Below are positions 1-10,486 of a stretch of 64,000 nt of DNA, in pieces. The position numbers were made by a program, and so were the translations under genes. The stretch covers positions 38,076-102,075 of the forward strand of contig CAIPVV010000010.1 in NCBI GenBank assembly GCA_903868595.1, read 5' to 3'. Position 1 is the stretch's first letter; the number at the start of each line of letters is the position of its first letter. The stretch comes from an uncultured Pseudomonadota bacterium. Its GTDB lineage: Bacteria; Pseudomonadota; Gammaproteobacteria; Steroidobacterales; Steroidobacteraceae. The notes under the pieces were generated by a model. It searched no databases and was not told the DNA's origin. It saw nothing but the letters and a program-made list of their open reading frames with translations.

Positions 1-292
1 TGCTGAGCGTCGGACCGCCGCCGTTGAAGGCGATCACATTGGTGCCCAGCAGCTGCTGGCTCGAGGAAGTGCCGTCACCCCAGGTACGGGTGCGCGAGGC
101 GCCGGCCGTCAGCTGCGGCAGCAGGTTCGCCAGCGCCTGGGGCTTGGCCTCCCGGTTGGCCAGGCGGGTGGCGTCGGCCTCCCGCAACTGGGGGTCGTTG
201 GTCAGCGCCCGGTCATAGACCGCCAGGAGGTCTTCGGCCTGGGCTGCACCGGTTAGGCACAGTAGCGACACAATCAGCGGTCCACGATTCAT
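1..292 (-). CDS. tolC: TolC family outer membrane channel protein, N-terminal part (gene runs off the left edge)
   Basis: The first 97 codons of a gene continuing beyond base 1 are visible. The protein starts with a secretion signal (hydrophobic VSLLCLTG, then AQA before EDLL), followed by DLLAVYDRALTNDPQLREAD, the usual opening of mature TolC-type efflux and type I secretion channels, where the first helix is built around a Y..AL..DP motif. TolC trimers form the outer-membrane duct of RND and ABC pumps. It lies 72 bases downstream of the Pcm-like gene on the same strand, an arrangement I recall from Xanthomonas-type genomes, so co-transcription is likely. ATG at 292 is the only sensible start, although no strong Shine-Dalgarno is visible. 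Only the N-terminus is seen, so the exact subfamily is inferred. Confidence 0.8.
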   Translation of the reverse strand, partial: MNRGPLIVSLLCLTGAAQAEDLLAVYDRALTNDPQLREADATRLANREAKPQALANLLPQLTAGASRTRTWGDGTSSSQQLLGTNVIAFNGGGPTLS

Positions 293-364
293 GAATGCAC
301 CAGAAAACTAAAGGCCCGGGTTAAGAGCGCGCCGGCGTTCTGCAAGTTCCCCCGAAGGGGTTCT

Positions 365-1030
365 TTAGAACCGGAAATGCTCCAAGCGCTGGGCGTTGAC
401 CAGCGGGTCGAGCACGGTTTCGAAAAGACTCTCCTGCCGGCGCTCGCCAGACAGCTCGCGTGTAATCAGACGCGCGTCCATGGCGGCACCCTCGCCGACG
501 ACGACAAAAAGTCGTCCGCCCGGCTTCAACTGGGCCTCAAACCGCGAGTCATAAACTGGCAGCGAGGCGGTAATCACGATCGCATCGAAGCGCGCCGGGC
601 CGGCCAGCATGCCCAGCGCGTCCCCGGTGGTGACTTGGACCCCGAGGATCCCGGCGCTGGCCAGGTTGCTCTGGGCCTGGGCCGCCAGATCGGGATAAAT
701 TTCAATCGTGCGGACCGACGCGCCCTGCAGCGCCAGGCAGGCGGACAGGAAGCCCGAGCCCGTGCCCACTTCCAGCACCTGTTCCTTGGGCTGCACGTCC
801 AGGGCCTGCAGGATACGGCCCACGATCTTGGGGGCCAGCATATGCTGGCCGTGGCCCAGCGGAATGTCGGTATCGGCGTAGGCCAGGTCGCGATAGGCCG
901 CCGGCACGAACTGCTCGCGCACCAGCTGCCTGAAGAGGTTCAGGACGTTCTCGTCGAGCACGTCCCATGCACGAATCTGCTGGGCAACCATCTGTTCGCG
1001 AGCGTATTCGGCGGCCTGGAGACGGGTCAT
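365..1030 (-). CDS. Protein-L-isoaspartate O-methyltransferase family protein
   Basis: A 221-residue cytoplasmic SAM-dependent methyltransferase. The SAM-binding motif I is VLEVGTGSGFLSACLA (about residues 85-100), followed by the acidic motif II region RTIEIYPDLA and a DAIVIT strand, the order seen in Pcm enzymes that repair isoaspartyl residues. Length matches the family. One departure is that the Pcm signature around GHGQTISQP reads GHGQHMLAPKIVG here, so the substrate-loop serine is gone and true repair activity is uncertain; this divergent subgroup is commonly found beside tolC. It starts at ATG 1030 and precedes the tolC-like gene by 72 bases on the same strand, divergent from the GGDEF/EAL gene. 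Confidence 0.82.
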   Translation of the reverse strand: MTRLQAAEYAREQMVAQQIRAWDVLDENVLNLFRQLVREQFVPAAYRDLAYADTDIPLGHGQHMLAPKIVGRILQALDVQPKEQVLEVGTGSGFLSACLALQGASVRTIEIYPDLAAQAQSNLASAGILGVQVTTGDALGMLAGPARFDAIVITASLPVYDSRFEAQLKPGGRLFVVVGEGAAMDARLITRELSGERRQESLFETVLDPLVNAQRLEHFRF

Positions 1031-1201
1031 GCTGGGGGGTACCGGAAGTCGACTGAAGCCTGGGTTTTCGTGCGAGCCGGCAAGTTACGGCTTTTCACCG
1101 GGCCTGCCAAGTTCTCAATATCAGGGAACTGATTATGCAGGGTCTGTCGCTTATGTTGAAGTGCCCCTGTTGCCATGCGGCGACTGGGCTATTCTCGGAC
1201 G

Positions 1202-3454
1202 ATGCCAAGTTATGGGGTTCTAAGTCTGCTGTTGACGCTTGCGGCCGTGCTGCTGCTGGGACTTTTCCTGCGGCAGCGGCGTGAATTGCGGGCACTGGAG
1301 CAGGCCGCCTCGGTAGTCGCCGAGGCGGCCGCGCCCCCCCCGCCCCGCCTGGCGCCCCCGGCCGCACCCGCCCGCACCCGGGCGGATCCCGCGATGCTGT
1401 TCAAAGATATTGGCGACCGGGTCCACGAGGTCGTGCTCGTGCACGCTGCGACGATCCTCTACGCGAACCCCCAGTTTGCAAATCTTCTAGGGGTCGACCT
1501 GAAGGACGTGGTGGGCCGCCGCCTGGGGGATCTGGTGCCGCCCGACCACGCCGAGCTGGTGGCCGAGAACCTGAAGAAGCGCCTCGCAGGGGAGGCCGTT
1601 CCGGAGCGCTACGAGATCGACCTCATTGGCCTTCAGGGCCAGTTGAGCCGCCTGGAGATCGCCACCAAGCCGATCGACTACGACGGGACCGATGCGCTGC
1701 TGGTGACCGGCGTGGAAGTAATCCCTACCCAGACGGTTCAGGCGATCAACCTGTCCGGCATGTCTGAAGGGGTTCGCTCCCGGGCCCGCAATGCGCTGGA
1801 CAGCCTGGGCGAGGCGATCCTTACGACCGACGCCTCCGGGCGCATCGACTACGCCAACCCGTCGGCCTGCCGGCTCCTGGGCGCCGACTTGCGCGAACTC
1901 AAGGGCGCGACGCTGGGGACCGTGGCGAGCCTGGTGGATGAGACCGACCGCAAGCTCCTGGCCGACCCGGTGCAGCAGGCACTCTCCAGCGGCGCCACGG
2001 TGAACCTGGGGCGTCGTGCCGTGCTGCTGTCGCTGGCCAACGGCGCAGAGCGTTCCATCGAAGTGGCCGTGTCGCCGATCCGCAGCCAGGAGAACGCCGC
2101 AGGCGAGATCACCGGCACGGTGATGCTGCTGCACGACGTGACCGAGGTGCGCGGCCTGGCCCGCCAGATGTCCTACCAGGCCACGCACGATGCGCTCACC
2201 GGCCTGGTGAACCGCCAGGAGTTCGAACGGCGCCTGTCCGAGGCCCTGGCCGCCGCGCACCGCGGCGACGCGACCCACGTGCTCTGCTACCTGGACCTGG
2301 ACCGCTTCAAGGCGGTCAACGACACCAGCGGTCACCTGGCAGGCGACAGCATGCTGCGCGAGGTGGCCAAGCTCATGCGCGAGGCCGTGCGCGACTCGGA
2401 TACGGTCGCGCGACTGGGCGGCGATGAGTTCGGGTTGCTGCTGGTCGGCTGCCCGCTCGAGAAGGCACGGCAGATCGCCGACGATCTCTCCCGCGCAATC
2501 GCGGACTTCCGCTTCGTCTGGAAGGACCGCATCTACAACGTGGGCGTGAGCTGCGGCATCGTGGAGATCGCGCGCGACAGCGGCACGCTGGAGGAAGCCC
2601 TGGCGGCGGCGGATTCGGCCTGCTACGTCGCCAAGAAGCAGGGCACCGGTCAAGTGGCCGTCTATTCGGCGCGCGATGAAGTGGTCGCGCGCCAGAGCGG
2701 GGAGATCCAGTGGCTGCAGACGCTGCAAACGGCGATCCGCGACAACCTCTTCCGCCTGTTCTGGCAGCCTATCGTCTCCGCCTACGGCGATGACGGGCGC
2801 GGGCCGGCGATGGAAGTGCTGTTGCGCCTGGCCGACGATGCCGGGCGCGAGATGCCGCCGGTGGATTTCCTGCGCGCCGCCGAGCGCTACCGGCTGATGA
2901 GCCTGATCGACCGCTGGGTCGTGCAGACGACGCTGACCGCGCTGGGTCGCGGCGCCATCGAGTTGCCGGGAGAGCGCAGCCTGGCCATCAATATCTCCGG
3001 GCAGACGCTGGCCGACGGGCAGTTCCTGGAGTTCGTCACCGACTGCTTTGACCGCACCGGCGTGCACCCGGCGCAGGTTTGTTTCGAGTTGTCGGAGGCC
3101 TCGGTGGTGGCCCATATGGACCACGCGCGGCGCTTCGTCGGCGTCCTGCACGGCATGGGCTGCCAGTTCGCACTGGATGACTTCGGCAGCAACCTGGGTT
3201 CCTTCTCCAATCTGAAGAACCTGCCGATGGACTACCTGAAGATCGATGGCTCCTTCATGCGCAACCTGGCCCGCGATAGCGTGAACCAGGCGATGGTCGC
3301 CGCGATGATCAAGCTCGCCCGTACGCTGAATTTCAAGGTCATTGCCGAGCAGGTCGAGGATGCGGCTTGCGTGGATGCCGCGCGCAGCATGGGTATCGAC
3401 TACCTGCAGGGCTACGCGATCGGCCGACCGCAGCCGCTGTCCCTCGCGGCCTAG
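1202..3454 (+). CDS. Membrane-anchored PAS-GGDEF-EAL protein (cyclic-di-GMP turnover)
   Basis: A 750-residue protein with one N-terminal membrane helix (about residues 4-22), two PAS-like sensor regions (about 60-180 and 190-320), a GGDEF diguanylate cyclase domain and a C-terminal EAL phosphodiesterase domain. The cyclase signature GGDEF is intact near residue 406 and is preceded, five residues earlier, by an RDSD inhibitory-site motif. The EAL signature reads MEVLLRL near residue 537, so the catalytic glutamate is present though the motif is EVL; DDFG and KIDGSF are also present. Both activities are therefore possible. I use ATG 1202 because the helix then begins at once; ATG 1175, nine codons upstream, is an alternative. 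No cognate partner gene is adjacent. Confidence 0.88.
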   Translation: MPSYGVLSLLLTLAAVLLLGLFLRQRRELRALEQAASVVAEAAAPPPPRLAPPAAPARTRADPAMLFKDIGDRVHEVVLVHAATILYANPQFANLLGVDLKDVVGRRLGDLVPPDHAELVAENLKKRLAGEAVPERYEIDLIGLQGQLSRLEIATKPIDYDGTDALLVTGVEVIPTQTVQAINLSGMSEGVRSRARNALDSLGEAILTTDASGRIDYANPSACRLLGADLRELKGATLGTVASLVDETDRKLLADPVQQALSSGATVNLGRRAVLLSLANGAERSIEVAVSPIRSQENAAGEITGTVMLLHDVTEVRGLARQMSYQATHDALTGLVNRQEFERRLSEALAAAHRGDATHVLCYLDLDRFKAVNDTSGHLAGDSMLREVAKLMREAVRDSDTVARLGGDEFGLLLVGCPLEKARQIADDLSRAIADFRFVWKDRIYNVGVSCGIVEIARDSGTLEEALAAADSACYVAKKQGTGQVAVYSARDEVVARQSGEIQWLQTLQTAIRDNLFRLFWQPIVSAYGDDGRGPAMEVLLRLADDAGREMPPVDFLRAAERYRLMSLIDRWVVQTTLTALGRGAIELPGERSLAINISGQTLADGQFLEFVTDCFDRTGVHPAQVCFELSEASVVAHMDHARRFVGVLHGMGCQFALDDFGSNLGSFSNLKNLPMDYLKIDGSFMRNLARDSVNQAMVAAMIKLARTLNFKVIAEQVEDAACVDAARSMGIDYLQGYAIGRPQPLSLAA

Positions 3455-3681
3455 CGGCCCCCGCCACCTGGCTGCCCGCCCCTGCAGGGCGCTGCCGCGC
3501 TGCCGCGCCTGCGATCCGGTTCCTGTTCGACAAAAATCCGGCCCACCTGTTTCCGCAAGCTGCACCGGCGTCCCGAGAAAAGCTGGCTGGCAAGACAGAA
3601 GCTGATGGCCCTGTTTGCGCAGACCGCGAGCCGTGGACAGGTTTGTTCAAGCCGTGAGTTAAAGGACCGGGGCGGCGGCCC

Positions 3682-3870
3682 TCCAAGCAGCGCCGTGGAT
3701 ACAAGGCCTCCTGGCAGAAGCTCGGCAGCGGCGAGTACGCCGCCGGGCAGTCCAGGCGCATCGGCAAGGGCGGCAAGGGAATCTGGAGCCAAGCCAGCTA
3801 CAACCCGACCCTGGACAGGGACTACAGGCTGTCCAAAGTCGTCAAGTACGCCACCGACATCACGGCGCTA
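3682..3870 (+). pseudogene. Remnant of a PAS sensor domain (chemoreceptor-type)
   Basis: Read in the frame starting at 3682, this stretch encodes a recognisable C-terminal half of a PAS domain: WQKLGSGEYAAGQSRRIGKG, then GKGIWSQASYNPTLD and KVVKYATDITA. It matches the end of the PAS repeats found in methyl-accepting chemotaxis proteins and related sensors (W..L..GE...G...RIGK.G...W.QASYNP..D......KVVK.ATDIT). A stop codon lies at 3655, no start codon precedes the segment in frame, and after TDITA the sequence runs into unrelated residues and the hppA terminator. It is therefore a broken fragment, not a gene. The surrounding DNA between 3455 and 3930 shows nothing else I can support. Confidence 0.6.
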
Positions 3871-3929
3871 AGCGGCCGGCCCGAAGCGGCGGCGCCAGCC
3901 ACGGGGCGGCGTCCCCCCCCCGCGCAAAG

Positions 3930-3960
3930 AAAAGCCCGGCACTTGGCCGGGCTTTTTTGT
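3930..3960 (-). terminator. Rho-independent terminator of hppA (possibly bidirectional)
   Basis: A 7-bp perfect stem GCCCGGC/GCCGGGC (3934-3940 and 3946-3952) with a 5-base loop is flanked by an A run on the left and a T run on the right. On the minus strand the stem is followed by TTTTCTTT, ending transcription coming from hppA, whose stop lies 24 bases before. On the plus strand it is followed by TTTTTTGTT, so it can also stop readthrough from the GGDEF/EAL side. Confidence 0.85.
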
Positions 3961-3983
3961 TGCTGCGAAGAGCAGTGCCTGCG

Positions 3984-6020
<2,037 letters not shown>

Positions 6021-6122
6021 CAACAGACCTCCCCACGATCGTTCAAGTGATCAAATGTTGTTCTAGGTGCATGCGGGTATCAGGAACCCCCCGCAGCGCG
6101 TTGTTTGCGCAACTGAATATAG

Positions 6123-6986
6123 TCAGAAAGGCGCGCCGATTGCCAGACGCCAGCCGGAGAGTTCCCCGGCAATCCGATACGACACGCCCAGTGCGGGAAG
6201 CGCAATGCCCAGCCGGCTGGAGCGGGGGTACAAAGACAGTGAAAAACCAATCTCTTTCTGGTACCGGTCGGCGTCCCGACCCGTCAGGGGGGATGTCGGC
6301 GGGTTGATATAGGCGTCCAGCAGGGTGTAGGGGGCCACGCGCAGCCGCCGCTCACCAACGGCGAGCGGCGTGGCGAAATCCCCCTCTACGGCCGTGCGCA
6401 GCCGCAGGAAGTGGTCGCCCGGCGGCGGGCCACGCAGGTCCGCGACGGCCAGGTTCAGCTCGTTGTAGAGGAGAAATTCCTGCGAGCGCGGCTTCACGGC
6501 CCCGTCCTCGTCAAACTGCACGCCGGGCCGGCGCAGGTTGCTGCGCAGCCCCAGGCCGAAGAGAACCGCGTCGGCGGCATTGCCCGAGGCCTTCGTATAG
6601 CCGGCCTTGGAGAACTGCGTGAGGCTCCAGTTGTCGGTAATACCGAAATCCCGCTCGATCCCCGGCACCAGGCTCACCGAGCCTATTCCGCGCGGCAGGT
6701 TCAGGTTGATGACGTCGCTGCTGCGGAAATCCAGCAGCCCGACGGTCACAGGCAGGGTCAGGCGCCAGCCCTCGCGCTCAAACGCAAACGGCAGGCGGTA
6801 GATCTGCAGCGCCCGGCCATTGGTCTCGTAGATGCCTGAACCCAGCTCCGGTGCGAAGGCGTAGCTTGCGAAGGCCTGGTCGCCGGCCGTCGAGGCCAGG
6901 AGGCCCGACCAGGCCGGCAGGCTGGCACTGCCGATCAGCAGTGCCAGCCGTGCGGACGTCCGCGCGGGTGACGTGCGTCGCCTCAA
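6123..6986 (-). CDS. Conserved envelope protein of unknown function, probable outer-membrane beta-barrel
   Basis: A 287-residue protein I do not recognise by name. The N-terminus is basic and then hydrophobic (LALLIGSASLPAW), like a secretion signal. The rest alternates short amphipathic strands (WRLTLPVTVGLLDF, FLLYNELNLAVADL, HFLRLRTAVEGDF, LRVAPYTLLDAY, EIGFSLSLY, GWRLAIGAPF) and ends in phenylalanine, the pattern of an outer-membrane barrel. The start is a TTG at 6986 that overlaps the pfp stop as TTGA, so translation is probably coupled to pfp. It sits between pfp and hppA, all in one direction. Function is unknown; a link to pyrophosphate metabolism is only positional. Confidence 0.65.
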   Translation of the reverse strand: MRRRTSPARTSARLALLIGSASLPAWSGLLASTAGDQAFASYAFAPELGSGIYETNGRALQIYRLPFAFEREGWRLTLPVTVGLLDFRSSDVINLNLPRGIGSVSLVPGIERDFGITDNWSLTQFSKAGYTKASGNAADAVLFGLGLRSNLRRPGVQFDEDGAVKPRSQEFLLYNELNLAVADLRGPPPGDHFLRLRTAVEGDFATPLAVGERRLRVAPYTLLDAYINPPTSPLTGRDADRYQKEIGFSLSLYPRSSRLGIALPALGVSYRIAGELSGWRLAIGAPF

Positions 6987-8278
6987 ACCTTGAACGTAGA
7001 CTTCAGCTTGCGGCGCACCGGCTTGCCCTTGATGCGCACGTAGTCCGGCAGCCCATCCACGTAGGGCGGGTAGTCCTCGCCCGCGATGAGCGGCTCCAGG
7101 TAGCGGCGGCAGGCCGCCGTGATGCCAAAGCCATCAGCCGTTATGAAATTGCGTGGAACGGTCTTCTCCACGTTGGCGACGGCCGACAGGGGTACCGGCT
7201 CGATTTTCCAGCGGTAGGGGCGGGCGGACTTGCGGATGATCGCCGGCATCACCGCATTGCGGCCCTGCACGGCGTACTCCACGGCGGCCTTGCCCACGGC
7301 GTAGGCCTGCTCCACGTCGACCTTGGAGGCGATGTGGCGGGCCGAGCGCTGCAGGTAGTCGGCGACCGCCCAGTGGTACTTGTAGCCCAGTTCCTCGCGC
7401 ACCATGTTGGCCACCACCGGCCCGACGCCGCCCAGCTGGGCGTGGCCGAACGCATCGCGCGTGCCGGCTTCGGCCAGGAATTTCCCGTCCGGATACCTGG
7501 TGCCCTCCGACACGACGATCACGCAGTATCCCTGCGTTTCCACGGACGCCTTCACCCGCGCCATGAACGCGGCCTTGTCGAAGGCGATTTCCGGGAAGAG
7601 GATGATCTGCGGCGCCTCGCCGCTCTTGCGGGCGGCAAGGCCGCCCGCGGCGGCGATCCAGCCCGCATGGCGGCCCATCACTTCCAGAACGAAGATCTTG
7701 GTGGAGGTTCGGGCCATGGAGGCCACGTCCAGGGCCGCCTCGCGGGTGGAGACGGCAACGTACTTGGCTACGGAGCCGAATCCGGGGCAGCAGTCGGTCA
7801 GCGGCAAGTCGTTGTCGACGGTCTTGGGTACGCCAACGCAGGTGATCGGGTAGCCCATGGCCTCGCCGATCTGCGACACCTTCAGGGCGGTGTCCATGGA
7901 GTCGTTGCCGCCGTTGTAGAAGAAATAGCCGATGTCGTGGGCCTTGAAGACCTCGATCAGGCGCTCGTATTCGGCGCGGTTCTGCTCCAGGCCCTTGAGC
8001 TTAAAACGCGCCGAACCGAAGGCCCCCGCGGGGGTGTGGCGCAGGCCACGGATCGTGGCGTTGGATTCCTGCCCCACGTCGATCAGGTCCTCGGTCAGCG
8101 CGCCGATGATGCCGTGGCGGCCCGCATACAGCTTGCCGATGTGCCGGGGGTATTTTCGAGCCGTCTCGATGACCCCGGCGGCGGAGGCATTGATGACCGC
8201 CGTAACGCCACCCGACTGGGCGTAAAAAGCGTTACGGGGCTTGGTGTTGCCCCCGGATTTTCTGCCTGGCTTGGTCAT
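6983..8278 (-). CDS. pfp: Pyrophosphate-dependent 6-phosphofructokinase
   Basis: A 431-residue cytoplasmic enzyme that reversibly phosphorylates fructose 6-phosphate with PPi. It has the phosphofructokinase fold: an N-terminal SGG nucleotide/PPi loop (YAQSGGVTAVIN), GGNDSMDTA in place of the ATP-type GGDGS, and PKTVDNDLP instead of PGTIDND, where the lysine is a marker of PPi specificity. Later substrate motifs include MGRHAGWIA and FPE. The reaction is near equilibrium, so it can serve glycolysis, gluconeogenesis or sedoheptulose phosphorylation. It leads a co-directional set with the envelope gene and hppA and is divergent from adk across a 113-base intergenic region. Glycolytic genes tkt, gapA, pgk and pyk lie nearby. 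Confidence 0.95.
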   Translation of the reverse strand: MTKPGRKSGGNTKPRNAFYAQSGGVTAVINASAAGVIETARKYPRHIGKLYAGRHGIIGALTEDLIDVGQESNATIRGLRHTPAGAFGSARFKLKGLEQNRAEYERLIEVFKAHDIGYFFYNGGNDSMDTALKVSQIGEAMGYPITCVGVPKTVDNDLPLTDCCPGFGSVAKYVAVSTREAALDVASMARTSTKIFVLEVMGRHAGWIAAAGGLAARKSGEAPQIILFPEIAFDKAAFMARVKASVETQGYCVIVVSEGTRYPDGKFLAEAGTRDAFGHAQLGGVGPVVANMVREELGYKYHWAVADYLQRSARHIASKVDVEQAYAVGKAAVEYAVQGRNAVMPAIIRKSARPYRWKIEPVPLSAVANVEKTVPRNFITADGFGITAACRRYLEPLIAGEDYPPYVDGLPDYVRIKGKPVRRKLKSTFKV

Positions 8279-8308
8279 GCCGCCGCTCCCGCAATGGTGT
8301 TGCGTTGT

Positions 8309-8337
8309 TTGACCCCTTGGAAGGGTATCGGTACTGT
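8309..8337 (+). promoter_or_regulatory. Candidate sigma-70 promoter of adk
   Basis: TTGACC (8309-8314) and TACTGT (8332-8337) are separated by 17 bases and lie 54 bases upstream of the adk ATG in the pfp/adk divergent region. The -35 element is near consensus and the -10 element is only moderate. Assigned by eye. Confidence 0.45.
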
Positions 8338-8391
8338 GCCAGAAGGCTGCCAGGCGCGGCCATAACGATATTCAAACGGTGACCCTCGACC

Positions 8392-9324
8392 ATGCGCATT
8401 GTTCTACTCGGCGCCCCCGGCTCCGGCAAAGGCACGCAATCCCAGCGCCTCGTGCAGCGCTTTGGCATTCCCCAGATCTCCACCGGAGACCTGCTGCGCT
8501 CCGCAGTTGCCCGCGGTACGCCGCTGGGCCTGGCCGCCAAGGACGCGATGCAGGCCGGCAAGCTCGTGGACGACAGCATCGTGCTGGGCATGATCCGCGA
8601 GCGCCTGGGCGAGGCAGATACGGCCAATGGCTTCATCCTGGACGGCTTCCCGCGCAACCTTGCCCAGGCGGCCGCCCTGGACACCTTGCTGGGCCAGGTG
8701 GGCAAGCCGCTGACGGCAGTCGTGCTGATGGAAGTCGACTACAGGGAGCTGACGCGCCGCATTGCCGGGCGTCGCAGCTGCCAGACCTGCGGCAGCGTCT
8801 ACAACATCTACACGATGCCGCTGGGCAAGGAGCCGCGCTGCCAGAAGTGCAGCGATCATCCGCCGCTGTTCCAACGCCCGGACGACAACGAGGAGACCGT
8901 GGTGGCGCGTCTGCAGGTGTACGAGCAGCAGACGCGCCCGCTGGTGGAGTACTTCCGCAAGCAGGGCCTGCTGAGCGTCATCAACGCGCAGGGTGAGATC
9001 GACGACATCACCGCGCTGCTGGTGGCCGCGCTGTCGGCCGATACGGTGAAGCCCGCCAAGAAGCGCGCCAAGCGCAAGGTGGCGAGGAGGGCTGCCAAGA
9101 AGGCTGCGAAGAGCGTAGGGAAGAAGGCAGCGAAGAAGGCAGGCAAGAAGGTCGCCAAGAGGGCGGCTGGGAAGTCTGCGAAGAGGGCCGGCAAGAAGGT
9201 TGCCCAGAAAGCAGCCAAGAAAGCGGCCAAGAAAGCGGCCAAGAAGCCTGTAGCCCGCAAGCCTGCAGCCAAGAAGAAAGCCGCCAAGAAGAGGGCGGCC
9301 CGCAAGGGCTCCCAGCGCCGCTAG
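8392..9324 (+). CDS. adk: Adenylate kinase with a lysine/alanine-rich histone-like C-terminal tail
   Basis: Residues 1-219 form a complete long-type adenylate kinase (2 ADP to ATP + AMP): P-loop GAPGSGKGTQ (7-16), STGDLLR (AMP site), DGFPRN, and a LID with four cysteines at 130, 133, 150 and 153 in two CxxC pairs, which should bind zinc. Residues 221-310 add a tail made almost only of Lys, Ala, Arg, Gly and Val in AKKAAKK-type repeats, similar to bacterial histone H1-like and AlgP-type DNA-binding tails. Ordinary adenylate kinases stop near residue 215-220. The reading frame is continuous and there is no stop between enzyme and tail. The gene is convergent with rnd, seven bases apart. Confidence 0.95.
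   Translation: MRIVLLGAPGSGKGTQSQRLVQRFGIPQISTGDLLRSAVARGTPLGLAAKDAMQAGKLVDDSIVLGMIRERLGEADTANGFILDGFPRNLAQAAALDTLLGQVGKPLTAVVLMEVDYRELTRRIAGRRSCQTCGSVYNIYTMPLGKEPRCQKCSDHPPLFQRPDDNEETVVARLQVYEQQTRPLVEYFRKQGLLSVINAQGEIDDITALLVAALSADTVKPAKKRAKRKVARRAAKKAAKSVGKKAAKKAGKKVAKRAAGKSAKRAGKKVAQKAAKKAAKKAAKKPVARKPAAKKKAAKKRAARKGSQRR
9050..9321 (+). repeat. Degenerate codon-level repeats encoding the Lys/Ala tail of Adk
   Basis: The 3' third of adk consists of imperfect short units of the form gccaagaag / gcggctaag that encode A-K-K, including back-to-back copies of AAGAAAGCGGCC near 9217-9240. Such DNA is prone to slippage, so tail length may vary between strains. Confidence 0.7.
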
Positions 9325-9331
9325 GTCGGCG

Positions 9332-10432
9332 CTACAGGGCGGCCAGGAGCGCCTCGCCGATGACGGCGCGGCGCCAGCCCCGCAGTAGGCCCACGTCCCG
9401 CTCCCCGCGCGCGAGTTGTTCCATGTCGCGCCGGGTGGCGAGCAGTTCCGGGCTCAACTCAAGTGCCGTCGCGACGTCTCGGGTGATGGTGCCGAGCTTC
9501 TTTACGCATTCGCTGAGAACCGGGTCGGGCCGGGAGCGCCCGGCCAGGGGCGCCAGCACCGCCGGCAGCTGGGCCTCGTGCATCAGACTCAGGATGTCGG
9601 CCCCGCTGTTCTCGATGAATCCGGGCGTCAAGTCCACCAGTTCCTGCAGCCCGGGAAGGTCGCGAGGCGCACGGTTCACGAGGGCGCGCAGGCCGGCATC
9701 GTCCAGGATCCAGGCGCGCGGGCGGTTGCGCTCCGCCGCCCGCCGTTCCCGCCAGGCGGCCAGCATCCGGGCGAGCCGCTGCCGGTCGGGATCCAGCTCG
9801 TTGAGACCCTTGAGGCGTTCGTGGGCGCGCTCCGGGTCAACGAAAAGATTGTCCGCCGACGCCAGCAGCTGCATCTCCTCCACCATCCACTGGCTGCGGC
9901 CGCGCTTGTCCAGCAGCTCCAGCAGGGCATCCCGCAGCGGCCCCAGGTAGCGCACGTCGTCCACCGCGTAGGTCAGCTGGGCGGGGCTCAGCGGGCGGCG
10001 TGACCAGTCCGTGCGGGTGTGCGACTTGTCCAGCTCAACGCCCAGCAGGCGCCGCACCAGCTCGCCATAGCCCACCTGGGCCGGCATGCCGGCCAGGGCG
10101 GCGGCCACCTGCGTGTCGAAAATCGGCTTCACTGCCCCGAACAGCGGCCACAGCACCTCCAGGTCCTGGCGGGCGGCATGCATGATCTTTACCGGCGTCG
10201 GAGCCGCCAGCGCGGGGCGCAGGGCGGTGAGATCCGGATTGCCGAGCGGGTCCACGCACTCGCAGCGGGAGGGCGTGGAGAGCTGCAGCAGGCACAGCTG
10301 GGCCCGGTAGGTCCGCTCCCGGAGGAATTCCGTGTCCAGCCCTATGTAGGGGGCGGCCGCCATCTCCGCCGCCAGCTCCTGCAGCCGCGGTAGGTCCTGG
10401 GGGGAATCGGTAATGGGCTCAATCAGGTTCAT
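9332..10432 (-). CDS. rnd: Ribonuclease D
   Basis: A 366-residue 3'-5' exoribonuclease that trims tRNA precursors and other stable RNAs. All DEDDy catalytic motifs are visible: LDTEF (Exo I), HAARQDLEVL (Exo II, with the conserved Asp) and YAVDDVRY (Exo III, with the catalytic Tyr). An HRDC-type helical region follows (about residues 205-290; RLARMLAAWRERRAAERNRP). Length matches the family. It is convergent with adk and divergent from the membrane gene at 10487; ATG 10432 is the natural start. Confidence 0.93.
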   Translation of the reverse strand: MNLIEPITDSPQDLPRLQELAAEMAAAPYIGLDTEFLRERTYRAQLCLLQLSTPSRCECVDPLGNPDLTALRPALAAPTPVKIMHAARQDLEVLWPLFGAVKPIFDTQVAAALAGMPAQVGYGELVRRLLGVELDKSHTRTDWSRRPLSPAQLTYAVDDVRYLGPLRDALLELLDKRGRSQWMVEEMQLLASADNLFVDPERAHERLKGLNELDPDRQRLARMLAAWRERRAAERNRPRAWILDDAGLRALVNRAPRDLPGLQELVDLTPGFIENSGADILSLMHEAQLPAVLAPLAGRSRPDPVLSECVKKLGTITRDVATALELSPELLATRRDMEQLARGERDVGLLRGWRRAVIGEALLAAL

Positions 10433-10486
10433 CGTCTGCTCGCGCTGGCTGTGTAGAATCGCTGACCCCTATCCGCGAGAGGCGCC

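Noticed and set aside
1487..3565. Long minus-strand frame antisense to the GGDEF/EAL gene
   Set aside because: Rich in His/Arg/Gln and Asp with no motif; typical shadow of a high-GC gene on the other strand.
9050..9321. Repeats in adk as a CRISPR array
   Set aside because: Units are in frame, short and without unique spacers.
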